Assembly (NCBI RefSeq): GCF_010668395.1
Contig: NZ_WUEY01000001.1
Span: 1-64,000, forward strand
DNA length: 64,000 nt
Direction: 5' to 3'
Source of the DNA: Martinezella lusitana
GTDB lineage: Bacteria > Pseudomonadota > Alphaproteobacteria > Rhizobiales > Rhizobiaceae
Shown: in pieces, positions 16,181 to 25,535 of the stretch
Position numbering within the stretch: the stretch's first letter is position 1
Layout of the letters: every line of letters starts with the position of its first letter
Notes under the pieces: generated by a model
The model's database searches: none
Told to the model about the DNA's origin: nothing
The model's input: the letters and a program-made list of their open reading frames with translations, nothing else
Made by a program: the position numbers and the translations under genes

Positions 16181-18847
16181 TCAGGCTCTTCCCTTGATGG
16201 CAGCCTGCGCCGCGGCAAGCCGCGCGATCGGCACGCGGAAGGGTGAGCAGGACACGTAGTCCAGCCCGATATCCTCGCAGAAATGAATGGAAGCGGGATC
16301 GCCGCCATGCTCACCGCAAATGCCGAGCTTCATGTCGTTGCGCGTGCGGCGGCCGCGTTCGGACGCAATGCGAATGAGCTCTCCCACCCCGTCGAAATCG
16401 AGCGATATGAAGGGATCGTGCTCGATGATGCCCTTGCGCTGATAGGTCGGGATGAAGGCGGCGGCATCGTCGCGCGACATGCCGAACGTGGTCTGGGTCA
16501 GGTCGTTCGTGCCGAAGGAGAAGAACTCGGCAGCCTCGGCGATGATGTGCGCGCGCAATGCGGCTCGCGGCAGCTCGATCATCGTGCCGACGAGATAATC
16601 GATCTTCATCCTGGCTTCGGTCATGACCGCACGCGCCACTTCGTCGATGCGGGCTTTCACGTAGTCCAGCTCGGAACGCAGGCCGACAAGCGGCACCATG
16701 ATCTCGGGCACGACGGCAGCCCCGGTCTCACGCGCGGCAAGGACCGCCGCCTCGAAAATCGCACGGGCCTGCATTTCGACGATCTCCGGATAGGAAATCG
16801 CCAGACGGCAGCCGCGATGGCCAAGCATGGGATTGAACTCATGCAGCGCGTCGACCCTTTGGCGCAGGACGGAGGGTTCCATGCCCATGATGCCGGCCAC
16901 TTCGGCGATCTCCTCATCCGTCTTCGGCAGGAATTCGTGAAGCGGCGGATCGAGCAGGCGGATCGTAACCGGCAGGCCGTGCATGATGGTGAACAGACCG
17001 GTGAAATCGAGCCGCTGCATCGGCATGAGCTTGGCAAGGGCGGCACGCCGGCCGGTCTCGTCTTCGGCAAGGATCATCTCGCGCATCACATGAATGCGAT
17101 CGCCTTCGAAGAACATGTGCTCGGTGCGGCAAAGGCCGATGCCTTCGGCGCCGAAGGAGCGGGCCGCGCGCGCATCGGCCGGCGTATCGGCATTGGTGCG
17201 CACCGTCATGCGCCGCGAACGGTCGGCCCAGGCCATGATGCGCCCGAAATCGCCCGACAGCTCCGGCTGAATCATCGGCACCTCGCCTTTCAGAACCTGG
17301 CCAGTGGATCCATCGATCGTGACGATATCGCCCTTCGTCAGGGTGATGCCGATGCCGATCAGCTTTTCATTGCGCATATCGATGCGCATGGTGCCGGCGC
17401 CGACGACGCAGGGGATGCCCATGCCGCGGGCAACCACGGCCGCGTGGCTGGTCATGCCGCCGCGGGTGGTGAGAATCGCTTCGGCGGCATGCATGCCGTG
17501 AATATCTTCCGGGCTCGTCTCGATCCGCACGAGGATCGCCTTGCGGCCCTCCTCCTCGGCAACGATCGCCTCTTCCGCCGTGAAAACGATCTCGCCGGTG
17601 GCAGCGCCCGGCGATGCCGGAAGACCGGAGCCGATGACCTCGCGGCGGACGCGCGGGTCGATGGTCGGGTGCAGCAGCTGGTCCAATGTCGTCGGGTCGA
17701 TGCGGGAAACCGCCTCGTCCTCGGTAATCAAGCCCTCGTCGACCATATCGACGGCTATCTTCATCGCCGCCTTCGTGGTCCGCTTGCCGTTGCGGGTCTG
17801 CAGCATCCAGAGCTTGCCGCGCTCGATGGTGAATTCCAGATCCTGAACATCGCGATAATGCGCCTCCAGCTGCGCGCAGATCCCCTTAAACTCGGCAAAG
17901 GCCTCGGGCATCAGCTTTTCCATCGACGGCTTGTCATAGCCGGAGGCAATGCGGGCGACTTCCGTGATGCTTTGCGGCGTGCGGATGCCGGCAACGACAT
18001 CCTCCCCTTGCGCATTGACAAGGAATTCGCCGTAAAGCTCCTTTTCGCCGGTGGAGGGGTTGCGCGTGAAGGCGACGCCGGTGGCCGAGGAATTGCCGAG
18101 ATTGCCGAAAACCATCGCCTGGATATTGACGGCGGTTCCCCATGCTTCGGGAATGTTGTGCAATTGGCGGTAGGTGACGGCGCGCGCGTTCATCCAGCTG
18201 GAAAAGACCGCGCCGACGGCACCCCAGAGCTGAACTTCCGGCTCCTGCGGGAAGGCTTCGCCCAGCTCCTCCTCGATGACGGTCTTGTAGATCGAGACGA
18301 CGTGCTGCCATTCGACGGCTGTCAGGTCGGTGTCGAACTCATGGCCGAACCGCGCCTTCTCATCCTCCAGAATCTCCTCGAAGACCTCATTGTCGAGACC
18401 CATTACGACATCGGCATACATCTGGATGAAGCGGCGATAGCTGTCCCAGGCAAAACGGGCATCCCCGGCATCGTGGCCGAGCGCCTGTACGGTGGCATCG
18501 TTGAGACCGAGATTGAGAACCGTATCCATCATGCCCGGCATCGAGGCGCGGCCGCCCGAGCGCACGGACACCAGCAGCGGCCGCTCGGTATCGCCGAACC
18601 TGCGGCCGGTAATGGCTTCCATCCGCTGCAGACCCTGCATGACCTGCGGTTTCAGCTCATCGGGGAACTTGCGGCTGTTCTTGTAGTAGAAAGCGCAGAC
18701 ATCGCTGACGATGGTCAGCCCCGGCGGGACCGGCAATCCAAGATTGCACATTTCGGCAAGGTTTGCGCCCTTGCCGCCCAACCGCTCGAAATCTCCGGCG
18801 CCTCCCTCGGCCTTGCCGTCACCGAATGTATAAACCCAATTCGTCAT
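16181..18847 (-). CDS. ppdK: Pyruvate, phosphate dikinase
   Basis: Interconverts pyruvate, ATP and phosphate with PEP, AMP and pyrophosphate. At 888 residues it is full length. In order: the N-terminal ATP-grasp nucleotide domain (YTFGDGKAEG...LGGKGANLAEM), the swivelling phospho-histidine domain with GGMTSHAAVVARGMGIPCVVG, and the C-terminal TIM-barrel PEP domain (GIGLCRTEHMFF, FGTNDLTQTTFG, GICGEHGGDP). In rhizobia it serves gluconeogenesis or PEP balance. It is monocistronic here, with about 170 bases to the next upstream gene. Confidence 0.97.
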   Translation of the reverse strand: MTNWVYTFGDGKAEGGAGDFERLGGKGANLAEMCNLGLPVPPGLTIVSDVCAFYYKNSRKFPDELKPQVMQGLQRMEAITGRRFGDTERPLLVSVRSGGRASMPGMMDTVLNLGLNDATVQALGHDAGDARFAWDSYRRFIQMYADVVMGLDNEVFEEILEDEKARFGHEFDTDLTAVEWQHVVSIYKTVIEEELGEAFPQEPEVQLWGAVGAVFSSWMNARAVTYRQLHNIPEAWGTAVNIQAMVFGNLGNSSATGVAFTRNPSTGEKELYGEFLVNAQGEDVVAGIRTPQSITEVARIASGYDKPSMEKLMPEAFAEFKGICAQLEAHYRDVQDLEFTIERGKLWMLQTRNGKRTTKAAMKIAVDMVDEGLITEDEAVSRIDPTTLDQLLHPTIDPRVRREVIGSGLPASPGAATGEIVFTAEEAIVAEEEGRKAILVRIETSPEDIHGMHAAEAILTTRGGMTSHAAVVARGMGIPCVVGAGTMRIDMRNEKLIGIGITLTKGDIVTIDGSTGQVLKGEVPMIQPELSGDFGRIMAWADRSRRMTVRTNADTPADARAARSFGAEGIGLCRTEHMFFEGDRIHVMREMILAEDETGRRAALAKLMPMQRLDFTGLFTIMHGLPVTIRLLDPPLHEFLPKTDEEIAEVAGIMGMEPSVLRQRVDALHEFNPMLGHRGCRLAISYPEIVEMQARAIFEAAVLAARETGAAVVPEIMVPLVGLRSELDYVKARIDEVARAVMTEARMKIDYLVGTMIELPRAALRAHIIAEAAEFFSFGTNDLTQTTFGMSRDDAAAFIPTYQRKGIIEHDPFISLDFDGVGELIRIASERGRRTRNDMKLGICGEHGGDPASIHFCEDIGLDYVSCSPFRVPIARLAAAQAAIKGRA

Positions 18848-18964
18848 TGTCTCCGCCCAACTCCTCCGGTTGAACTTAATTCATTGAGGCACAAATGAAA
18901 ATCGACAAATACGGCAAAATGTTGCGCTGCACAATAAATATGACCCGAAGCTTCCCGGTTTCAA

Positions 18965-19016
18965 TCGATTGATCAAAAAACCGGGACACATCCGGGTCAT
19001 TCATGGCAACTGACGG
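18965..19016 (-). terminator. Weak terminator candidate after the CNNM/CorC-type gene
   Basis: Downstream of the stop on the minus strand, CCGG-(ATGTGTC)-CCGG is followed by six T. The stem is only about 4 bp, so the call is tentative. Confidence 0.3.
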
Positions 19017-20342
19017 CTAGGCTGGCGGCTCGCGCTGGGCCAGAATCTTGTCGATCCGCATGCCGTCGAGATCGATGATCTCGAAATGCCAGCCGCCGAA
19101 GGAGAAGCTTTCGCCCACTTCCGGCAGATGGCCGAGCTGGTAGAGGGCAAAGCCGGCGAGCGTGTGGAAATTGACGTCCTCCTCGCCCACACGCAGCCCC
19201 AGCCGCGCGAAGGCGTCATAGACCGGCATCATGCCTTCCATCAGCAACGATCCGTCGGCACGCTCGACGACATCGGGCGCCTCGTTTTCCATGTCGGGCA
19301 GATCGCCGGCGATCGCTTCCAGCAAGTCGGTCTGCGTGACGATGCCTTCCAGGCTGCCATATTCGTCGATGACCATGGCGAGACGAACGGGTGCGCGCTT
19401 GAAGTTCTCAAGCACCTTGAAGACAGCGGTGGACTCATGGACGACCAGCGGCTGGCGGATGACGGCCATCGGGTCCAGCGGCCCGCCATTCAGAAGCTGA
19501 TCAAGAAGATCCTTCTTCAGGATCATGCCGATCGGCTCGTCGATCGATCCGCGCCCGACGAGAAGTTGCTCGAAGCGGCTTTCGCGGATGGTCTTCTGCA
19601 TTTCTTCCGGCGGATCCTCGGCGTCGATCCACTCGACCTCAAGTCGCGGCGTCATGATGTCCGAAACATCGCGGTCGCCGATATTGAAAACACGCTCGAC
19701 CAGATCCTGCTGGGCCTGTTCGAGCAGGCCCGCCTCCTGGCTTTCGGCGATCAGGAGCTTGATCTCCGCCGGCGAATGCAGGGAACCTTCGCCGGCACCC
19801 GGGCGCAGGCCGAAAAGGCGCAGGACGAGATTGCCAAGGCCGTTGAGCACGGTGATCGCCGGGCGCAGCAGGAAGAGGAACAGGCCGAGCGGCCGCACCA
19901 CGCCGAGCGCGGTGCCTTCGCTGCGCTGCAAGGCCAGGCTCTTCGGCGCAAGCTCGCCAAGGACGATATGCAGCGCCGTGATGATGACGAAGGAAATGGC
20001 GACGGCGATCGCATGCGATCCGGCCGAGGCCCAGGTTCCAGGGAGAAAATCGAGCAGCGGCTCCAGCAGATGGGCCAGTGCGGGTTCGCCGACCCAACCG
20101 AGGGCCAGCGAGGAAATGGTGATGCCGAGCTGCGTGGCCGCCAGATTGGCATCGAGATTGTCGACGGCCTTCTGCAGCGCCTTGGCGTTCATTCGCCCTT
20201 CGGAAACGAGCTCCGTCACGCGGCTGCGGCGAACGGAAACCAGAGAGAACTCGGCCGCAACGAAGAAACCGTTCGCGACGACGAGCAGCAATACGGCAAG
20301 TATTCCGAGAAAATCGAAAATACTGCCAGTCGAGTCAGACAT
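19017..20342 (-). CDS. CNNM/CorC-type transporter with CBS domains (hemolysin family)
   Basis: A 441-residue membrane protein. The N-terminal DUF21/CNNM domain has about four membrane segments (FLGILAVLLLVVANGFFVAAEF and three more by residue 180) with the conserved VLGELAPKSLAL. A CBS pair follows (DIMTPRLEVEWID... and VIRQPLVVHESTAVFKVLE...VIDEYGSLEGIVTQTDLLEAI), and the C-terminus is a CorC_HlyC domain (FHTLAGFALYQLGHLPEVGESF). This family is linked to magnesium or other divalent-cation efflux; the name hemolysin is historical. It lies between smc and ppdK on the same strand. Confidence 0.92.
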   Translation of the reverse strand: MSDSTGSIFDFLGILAVLLLVVANGFFVAAEFSLVSVRRSRVTELVSEGRMNAKALQKAVDNLDANLAATQLGITISSLALGWVGEPALAHLLEPLLDFLPGTWASAGSHAIAVAISFVIITALHIVLGELAPKSLALQRSEGTALGVVRPLGLFLFLLRPAITVLNGLGNLVLRLFGLRPGAGEGSLHSPAEIKLLIAESQEAGLLEQAQQDLVERVFNIGDRDVSDIMTPRLEVEWIDAEDPPEEMQKTIRESRFEQLLVGRGSIDEPIGMILKKDLLDQLLNGGPLDPMAVIRQPLVVHESTAVFKVLENFKRAPVRLAMVIDEYGSLEGIVTQTDLLEAIAGDLPDMENEAPDVVERADGSLLMEGMMPVYDAFARLGLRVGEEDVNFHTLAGFALYQLGHLPEVGESFSFGGWHFEIIDLDGMRIDKILAQREPPA

Positions 20343-20478
20343 ACTTCCCTTCCGGGCGGATCAGCGCCCTCGTTGTTGATCGAAAGACGAAGCTAGCACG
20401 CTTTAGTGATGTGCGGCAGGCGAGACAGCAATTTCTTGTCGAAACGAGAACAGTTTTCTCAACTTTGCGCGAGCGCTC

Positions 20479-23400
20479 TCAGGCGATTTCGCGCAGCCGT
20501 TCGGCGGTCTGCAGATCGACGGACACGAGCTGCGATACGCCCTGCTCCGCCATGGTCACGCCAAAGAGGCGGTTCATGCGGGCCATGGTGATCGGATTGT
20601 GGGTGATGACCACGAAGCGGGTCTCGGTGGAAGCGGCCATCTCGTCCATGAGATTGCAATAGCGCTCGACATTGTGGTCGTCGAGCGGCGCATCCACTTC
20701 GTCCAGAACGCAGATCGGCGCGGGATTGGTGAGGAACACGGCGAAGATCAGCGCCATGGCCGTCAACGCCTGCTCGCCGCCCGAAAGCAGCGTCATGGTC
20801 TGCGGCTTCTTGCCCGGCGGACGGGCGAGAATTTCCAGGCCCGCCTCCAGCGGATCGTCGGATTCGATGAGCTGGAGCTCGGCCGTGCCGCCGCCGAAAA
20901 GATGCGTGAACAGCCGCTGGAACTGCGCGTTGACGATGTCGAAAGCGACGATGAGGCGTTCGCGGCCCTCGCGGTTGAGGCTCTGGATCGCGCCGCGCAG
21001 CTTCCTGATGGCGTCGATGACGTCGTCGCGCTCCTTGATCAGCGCTTGTAGCCGCTCCGTCAGCTCCTTGCTCTCCTCCTCGGCGCGCAGGTTGACGGCG
21101 CCGAGACGCTCGCGCTCGATCCTGAGCCGTTCCAGCTCGCGCTCGACCTCGCGCAGGTCCGGCACGTTTTGCATAGCCGATAGCCCGGTCAGGCGCATGG
21201 CCTCATGCGGCTCGACATTGAGGGTCTGGCGAATGCGCAGTTCGCTCTCCTGCCGACGCTCGCGCGCGGACACCAGCCGTTCCTCGACGCGGCCGCGCTT
21301 CTCGCGGCTTTCGGCGAGTTCGGAGAGCGCCGTCGCGGCATGGCGATCGGCCTCGCGCTGAACGACTTCCGCTTCGGCAAGACGATCGGCCGCCACGCGG
21401 CGGGCATCCTCGGCCTTCTGCAGCTCGTTCATCAATGCGCGGCGCTTGTCGTCGAATTCATCGGGGGCGAGATCGAGCTCGGCAGCCTCTTCGCGGGCTT
21501 CCTCTTCGCGGTCGCGCAGCGTCTGGATATGCTCCTCGGCACTGGCCGCGCGCTGGCGCCATGTGTCGCGCTCCTGCCGGATCGCCAGGAGGCGGCGCTG
21601 CCGCGCCTCGTTTTCCCGATTCAGGCCCTCATGGCTGGCGCGCGCTTCGGCAAGGGCGCCGCGATCCGTCGCGACCTCCACCTGCTGGTCGCGCAGCTTC
21701 AGGTCGATGGCTGACAGATCCGGTGCGTCTTCCAGCTCGATGCGGGCATTCTCGTCCTGCATCGCCACATCTTCCAACTGCTCCCGCAACCGGCTAACCG
21801 CCTCGACGATCACGTCGCGGCGGCGGATGAGATCGCCGGAGGCGCGCTCCGCAGCAGCAAGCGCTTCACGCGCCTCGGCCAGATGACGAGCCGCAACACG
21901 GCTGGCGTCGCGGGCGGCGGCCAAACGGCCTTCTTCGCTCCGGATCGCGTCGGCGGCGGCCGAAAGGCGCTCTTCGGCCTCCATCAGCACGTCGCGAGCA
22001 AGCTCAGCTTCGGCTTCCAGCTCGGAGAGACGGTTCTTCTGGGCGAGCCGCAAGGCAGCGGCACTCGGCGCATCCGCCCCGGTCACATGACCATCCCAGC
22101 GGAACATCGCGCCATCCCTGGTCACCAGCCGTTGCCCCGGCTTCAACTCCGGCATCAGCCGCAACGCATGTTCAGCGGAAACAATACCGATCTGGCGCAG
22201 GCGACGCGTCAGTGCTGCCGGCGCGCCGACATGGGTAATCAAGGGTGCCGCACCTTCCGGCAGGGCCGGGTCGTTGGCACCGCTGCCATTGTCGGACCAG
22301 TAAACCGGCGCCTCGGAATTAAGCGAGGATTCCAGATCGTCGCCAAGTGCTGCGCCAAGCGCGGTCTCGAAGCCGCGGTCGACGCGCAGCTCCTCGGCAA
22401 CGGGCGAAAAGGCGCCGGACGTATCGCCCGCCGCCAGCATCTTCGAAATGGTCCGTGCCTCGGTTTCGAGCGCGTTCAGGCCCGCGCGCGCCTGCTCGAC
22501 CGGTCCGCGCGACAGCGCCTCGGTTTCGCGTGCCTTGGCAAGAACCGCTTCCACACTCTGGATCTCGCCTTCCGCATCCGCGACGACGTTTTCCGCCGCC
22601 TCGACCATGTCGCGCTTTTCGCCGGGATCGGGCAGATCGGCCATCTTTTCGTCGATGGCGGCAAGCTCGCGGTTCGCTTCGTCGGCCTGGCGTTCCAGCC
22701 TCATCTTGCGATCGGCAAGATCGCGGATGGCGCGCTCCAGCTGATTACGGGCAGCGGCGGCCTCGGCGCGTTCGGCCGTCAGGGCCGTAAATATGCGCTC
22801 GCTGTCGGCGAGCTTGGCGGCCGCTTCCTCGAAGGCGACACGCGTCTCCTCGGCAAGCCGACCGGAGTCGGCGAGGATATCGGCGAGATCGGCCTCTTCG
22901 GCGTCCAGCCTGTCGAGGATAGAGGCATTGTCGGCGACAAGGCGCTCCTCGCGGCTGATATCCTCGGCCAGTTGCACCAGCCGGCGGGTCAGCTCGTCGC
23001 GACGGCGCAGGATGCGATTGACATCCTCTTCCAGCTGGTTGCGGGCGAACTGCAGGCGCTGCAGCGCCGCCGCCGCCTTCGCTTCGTCATCCCGCAGCTC
23101 GGGCAGCTTGAAACTGGCGATGCCCTGCGCCTTGGCCGCCTCCATCTGGATCTGCGCCTTTTCCGCGACCAGCACGGTTGCCTGGTTGAGCGCGCTATCG
23201 GCCTCGACTTCGGCTTCCTTGGCCTGCACCCAGCGGATATGCAGCAGCATGGCTTCACGGGCACGGATATCGGCCGAGAGCATCTTGAAACGGTTGGCCT
23301 GCCGCGCCTGACGCTTCAGGCTCTCGATCTGGCTTTCGAGCTGCGACGTCACATCGTCCAGCCGCTCGAGATTGCCTTCGGCGGCGCGAAGGCGCAGTTC

Positions 23401-23940
23401 CGCCTCATGCCGGCGCGAATGCAGGCCGGAAATGCCTGCCGCCTCTTCCAGCAGTTGGCGCCTTGCCTGGGGCTTTGCCTGAATGAGTTCGCCGATGCGT
23501 CCCTGCCCGACCATGGAGGGCGAACGGGCGCCGGTGGAGGCATCCGCGAACAGCAGCTGCACATCCTTGGCGCGCGCTTCCTTGCCGTTGATGCGATAGA
23601 CGGAACCCTGTTCGCGCTCGATGCGGCGCGTGACCTGGATTTCGTCGCTGTCGTTGAAGGCGGCAGGCGCGGTGCGGTCGCTATTGTCGAGGTAAAGCCC
23701 GACTTCGGCAGTGTTGCGCGCGGGGCGATTGCCGGATCCGGAAAAGATCACGTCGTCCATGCCGGAGGCGCGCATGTTCTTGTAGGAATTCTCGCCCATC
23801 ACCCAGCGCAGCGCTTCGACAAGATTGGACTTGCCGCAGCCGTTCGGCCCGACGACGCCGGTCAGACCGCGCTCGATGACGAATTCTGCCGGTTCGACGA
23901 AGGATTTGAAGCCGACAAGTCTCAGTCTATTGAATTTCAT
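20479..23940 (-). CDS. smc: Chromosome segregation protein SMC
   Basis: The condensin ATPase that compacts and separates chromosomes with ScpA/ScpB. Full length at 1153 residues. The head has Walker A GPNGCGKSNLVEALRWVMGE near residue 32, and the C-terminal half supplies the ABC signature LLSGGEQALTAMALIF and Walker B ICVLDEVDAPLDDHNV. Long coiled coils flank a hinge around residues 510-640 (VDRGFETALGAALGDDLES). The MKFNRLRLVGFKSF start is typical. It shares strand and order with the DsbA-like and DUF721 genes upstream, a conserved rhizobial arrangement. Confidence 0.97.
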   Translation of the reverse strand: MKFNRLRLVGFKSFVEPAEFVIERGLTGVVGPNGCGKSNLVEALRWVMGENSYKNMRASGMDDVIFSGSGNRPARNTAEVGLYLDNSDRTAPAAFNDSDEIQVTRRIEREQGSVYRINGKEARAKDVQLLFADASTGARSPSMVGQGRIGELIQAKPQARRQLLEEAAGISGLHSRRHEAELRLRAAEGNLERLDDVTSQLESQIESLKRQARQANRFKMLSADIRAREAMLLHIRWVQAKEAEVEADSALNQATVLVAEKAQIQMEAAKAQGIASFKLPELRDDEAKAAAALQRLQFARNQLEEDVNRILRRRDELTRRLVQLAEDISREERLVADNASILDRLDAEEADLADILADSGRLAEETRVAFEEAAAKLADSERIFTALTAERAEAAAARNQLERAIRDLADRKMRLERQADEANRELAAIDEKMADLPDPGEKRDMVEAAENVVADAEGEIQSVEAVLAKARETEALSRGPVEQARAGLNALETEARTISKMLAAGDTSGAFSPVAEELRVDRGFETALGAALGDDLESSLNSEAPVYWSDNGSGANDPALPEGAAPLITHVGAPAALTRRLRQIGIVSAEHALRLMPELKPGQRLVTRDGAMFRWDGHVTGADAPSAAALRLAQKNRLSELEAEAELARDVLMEAEERLSAAADAIRSEEGRLAAARDASRVAARHLAEAREALAAAERASGDLIRRRDVIVEAVSRLREQLEDVAMQDENARIELEDAPDLSAIDLKLRDQQVEVATDRGALAEARASHEGLNRENEARQRRLLAIRQERDTWRQRAASAEEHIQTLRDREEEAREEAAELDLAPDEFDDKRRALMNELQKAEDARRVAADRLAEAEVVQREADRHAATALSELAESREKRGRVEERLVSARERRQESELRIRQTLNVEPHEAMRLTGLSAMQNVPDLREVERELERLRIERERLGAVNLRAEEESKELTERLQALIKERDDVIDAIRKLRGAIQSLNREGRERLIVAFDIVNAQFQRLFTHLFGGGTAELQLIESDDPLEAGLEILARPPGKKPQTMTLLSGGEQALTAMALIFAVFLTNPAPICVLDEVDAPLDDHNVERYCNLMDEMAASTETRFVVITHNPITMARMNRLFGVTMAEQGVSQLVSVDLQTAERLREIA

Positions 23941-24033
23941 AGGCGATGCCCTCTTCTCCCCCGAAAGGAGAAGGCCGTCGACAATGCCGGCATCGCGAGC
24001 GTGACCGCTCCGGACTTGTATTCAGGAGAGACG

Positions 24034-24069
24034 ATCACAGGCGCGCGACCCCGGCCGCCCGCCTGTGAT
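24034..24069 (-). terminator. Hairpin between the dsbA-like gene and smc
   Basis: A 10-bp perfect stem ATCACAGGCG / CGCCTGTGAT with a 16-base GC-rich loop lies just after the DsbA-like stop. A run of T precedes rather than follows it on the minus strand, so it may be an attenuating or processing structure rather than a full terminator. Confidence 0.45.
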
Positions 24070-24084
24070 GAAAAAAGGCGCGGG

Positions 24085-24774
24085 TCAGAGCAGGCTGTCG
24101 ATAAGCTTCGACATGGCACCAACAGACATGTCCCCTGCATAGCGCTTGCCATTGATGAGGAAGGTCGGCGTTGCATTGACGCCGAAATCCTTGGCTGCGC
24201 GTTCACGTACGGAGTTGACATCATCCAGAAGCTTCTGGTTCGTCAAGCATTTCGTGAAGCTATCCTCAGTAAAACCAGCGAGTTTCGACATCTGAAGCAG
24301 TGCGGCGCGGCCATCGACGTCAGGCGAGGCCCAGGCGATCTGCTGCTTGAACAGCATTTCGACCATCGGCAGGTATTGCTCCTGCGGGGCGCAACGGGCC
24401 AGCATGAAGGCTGCGGCTGCGCGCGGATCGAACGGGAATTCGCGGATGATGAAGAGAACCTTGCCGGTGTCGACATACTTCTGCTTGATCGTGTCGAAGG
24501 TCGTCACCGCGAAATGCGCGCAATGCGGGCAGGTCAGGGACATGTATTCGACGATCTTGACGGGCGCATCCTGCTTGCCGAGTGCGATTTCCGGCAGCGG
24601 ACCGGGCTTCAGCACGTCCGTCATGTTGACGTCGCCGTCCGCCGGCGGCACTTCGTCTTCTGCTGAAGCGGCGGATGCGGTGTCGGCAAAGGCAGAGAAC
24701 GCCACGGAAAGAGCTGCAACGGCAGAACCGCCCAGCAGGTGGCGCTTGGTCAAGAGCATGTCGGACATCGGCAT
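24085..24774 (-). CDS. Periplasmic DsbA-family thiol oxidoreductase
   Basis: A thioredoxin-fold protein of about 229 residues from ATG 24774. The N-terminus (MLLTKRHLLGGSAVAALSVAFSAF) is an export signal. The redox centre is CPHC in EYMSLTCPHCAHF, followed by a helical insertion and the cis-proline region NATPTFLINGKRYAGD. Two further cysteines lie in LARCAPQ and FTKCLTN. It probably introduces or rearranges disulfides in the periplasm. Earlier Met codons exist (24813), but the signal peptide fits the later starts. Position next to smc, DUF721 and mutY is conserved in Rhizobiales. Confidence 0.88.
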   Translation of the reverse strand: MPMSDMLLTKRHLLGGSAVAALSVAFSAFADTASAASAEDEVPPADGDVNMTDVLKPGPLPEIALGKQDAPVKIVEYMSLTCPHCAHFAVTTFDTIKQKYVDTGKVLFIIREFPFDPRAAAAFMLARCAPQEQYLPMVEMLFKQQIAWASPDVDGRAALLQMSKLAGFTEDSFTKCLTNQKLLDDVNSVRERAAKDFGVNATPTFLINGKRYAGDMSVGAMSKLIDSLL

Positions 24775-24941
24775 AGAGTCACCCGTCGTTAAAGAGATCT
24801 TCGAATGTTTCATGCGATATAACGGCTGCTTGCCGCTAACAAGGCACGGTTGGCAAACTTTCTTCAAAGAATTGTGACCTGGGAAAGACAGACAACTTAA
24901 ATTCCATCCACAATCCACGAAACCGGCGGTTCAGCCTGCTC

Positions 24942-25436
24942 CTAGCGCCGCTTCCAGGCCATTGCGGTGCCCAAACGGTGAACGGCGGCCCTGATCTTCT
25001 CGTCCTCGATACCTTCCATCATGCCCGCAAGCTTGCGCGCCGCCTCGCCCTTCAGCGGCGGCGGCGTGCGGGAGCGTTTGGATGCGACGGAAACCGGCTT
25101 CTGCACGATGCGGATCTGGTTGACGGCATAAAAGCCGAAGAAGCTGTTGATGCGCTGGATCAACTCGCCCTGAGCATGGGTGAGAAAGAGGGCGCGGGCG
25201 CCCTCGCAGGCGATGGTCAGCACGCCCGGCTGAAACCGATCATCCATGCCGTGGCCGCTTCGCCTGGCCCAGGCGATCTTTTCCGGCCGCGTGCAGTCGG
25301 CAAAGTCCTCGCCGGCAATCTCGTCCCAGCAGCCGAGCAGCGTCGTGTTGATACCGGCGCGCTTCGCCAGGACCGGATCGACGATGCTATTGGTCAGCTC
25401 GGAAATCTGACGCTCGCCTTTTCGGGGATAACTCAT
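24942..25436 (-). CDS. DUF721 (DciA-like) protein
   Basis: A 164-residue protein with the DUF721 core: LLGCWDEIAGEDFADCTRPEKI, then GVLTIACEGARALFLTHAQGELIQRINSFFG. In other bacteria DUF721 proteins (DciA) help load the replicative helicase DnaB; that role is inferred here from family alone. It is divergent from mutY, with a gap of about 100 bases, and upstream of the DsbA-like gene on the same strand. Confidence 0.85.
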   Translation of the reverse strand: MSYPRKGERQISELTNSIVDPVLAKRAGINTTLLGCWDEIAGEDFADCTRPEKIAWARRSGHGMDDRFQPGVLTIACEGARALFLTHAQGELIQRINSFFGFYAVNQIRIVQKPVSVASKRSRTPPPLKGEAARKLAGMMEGIEDEKIRAAVHRLGTAMAWKRR

Positions 25437-25535
25437 TTCATCCAGGTCTCTGCACAGGCTTTATACCGTCGGCACCTTGATCGCCCGACGCAGCTTGGCC
25501 AAAGTATAGTGCACTTCCCCTCAATGCGGCAAATC

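Noticed and set aside
16283..18898. Very long open frame on the plus strand opposite ppdK (about 870 codons)
   Set aside because: It mirrors the ppdK frame, has no recognisable motif and is His/Asp/Gly/Arg-rich, as antisense frames of GC-rich genes are.
21883..24666. Long plus-strand open frame opposite smc and the dsbA-like gene
   Set aside because: Composition is that of an antisense shadow, and both real genes have full motif support.
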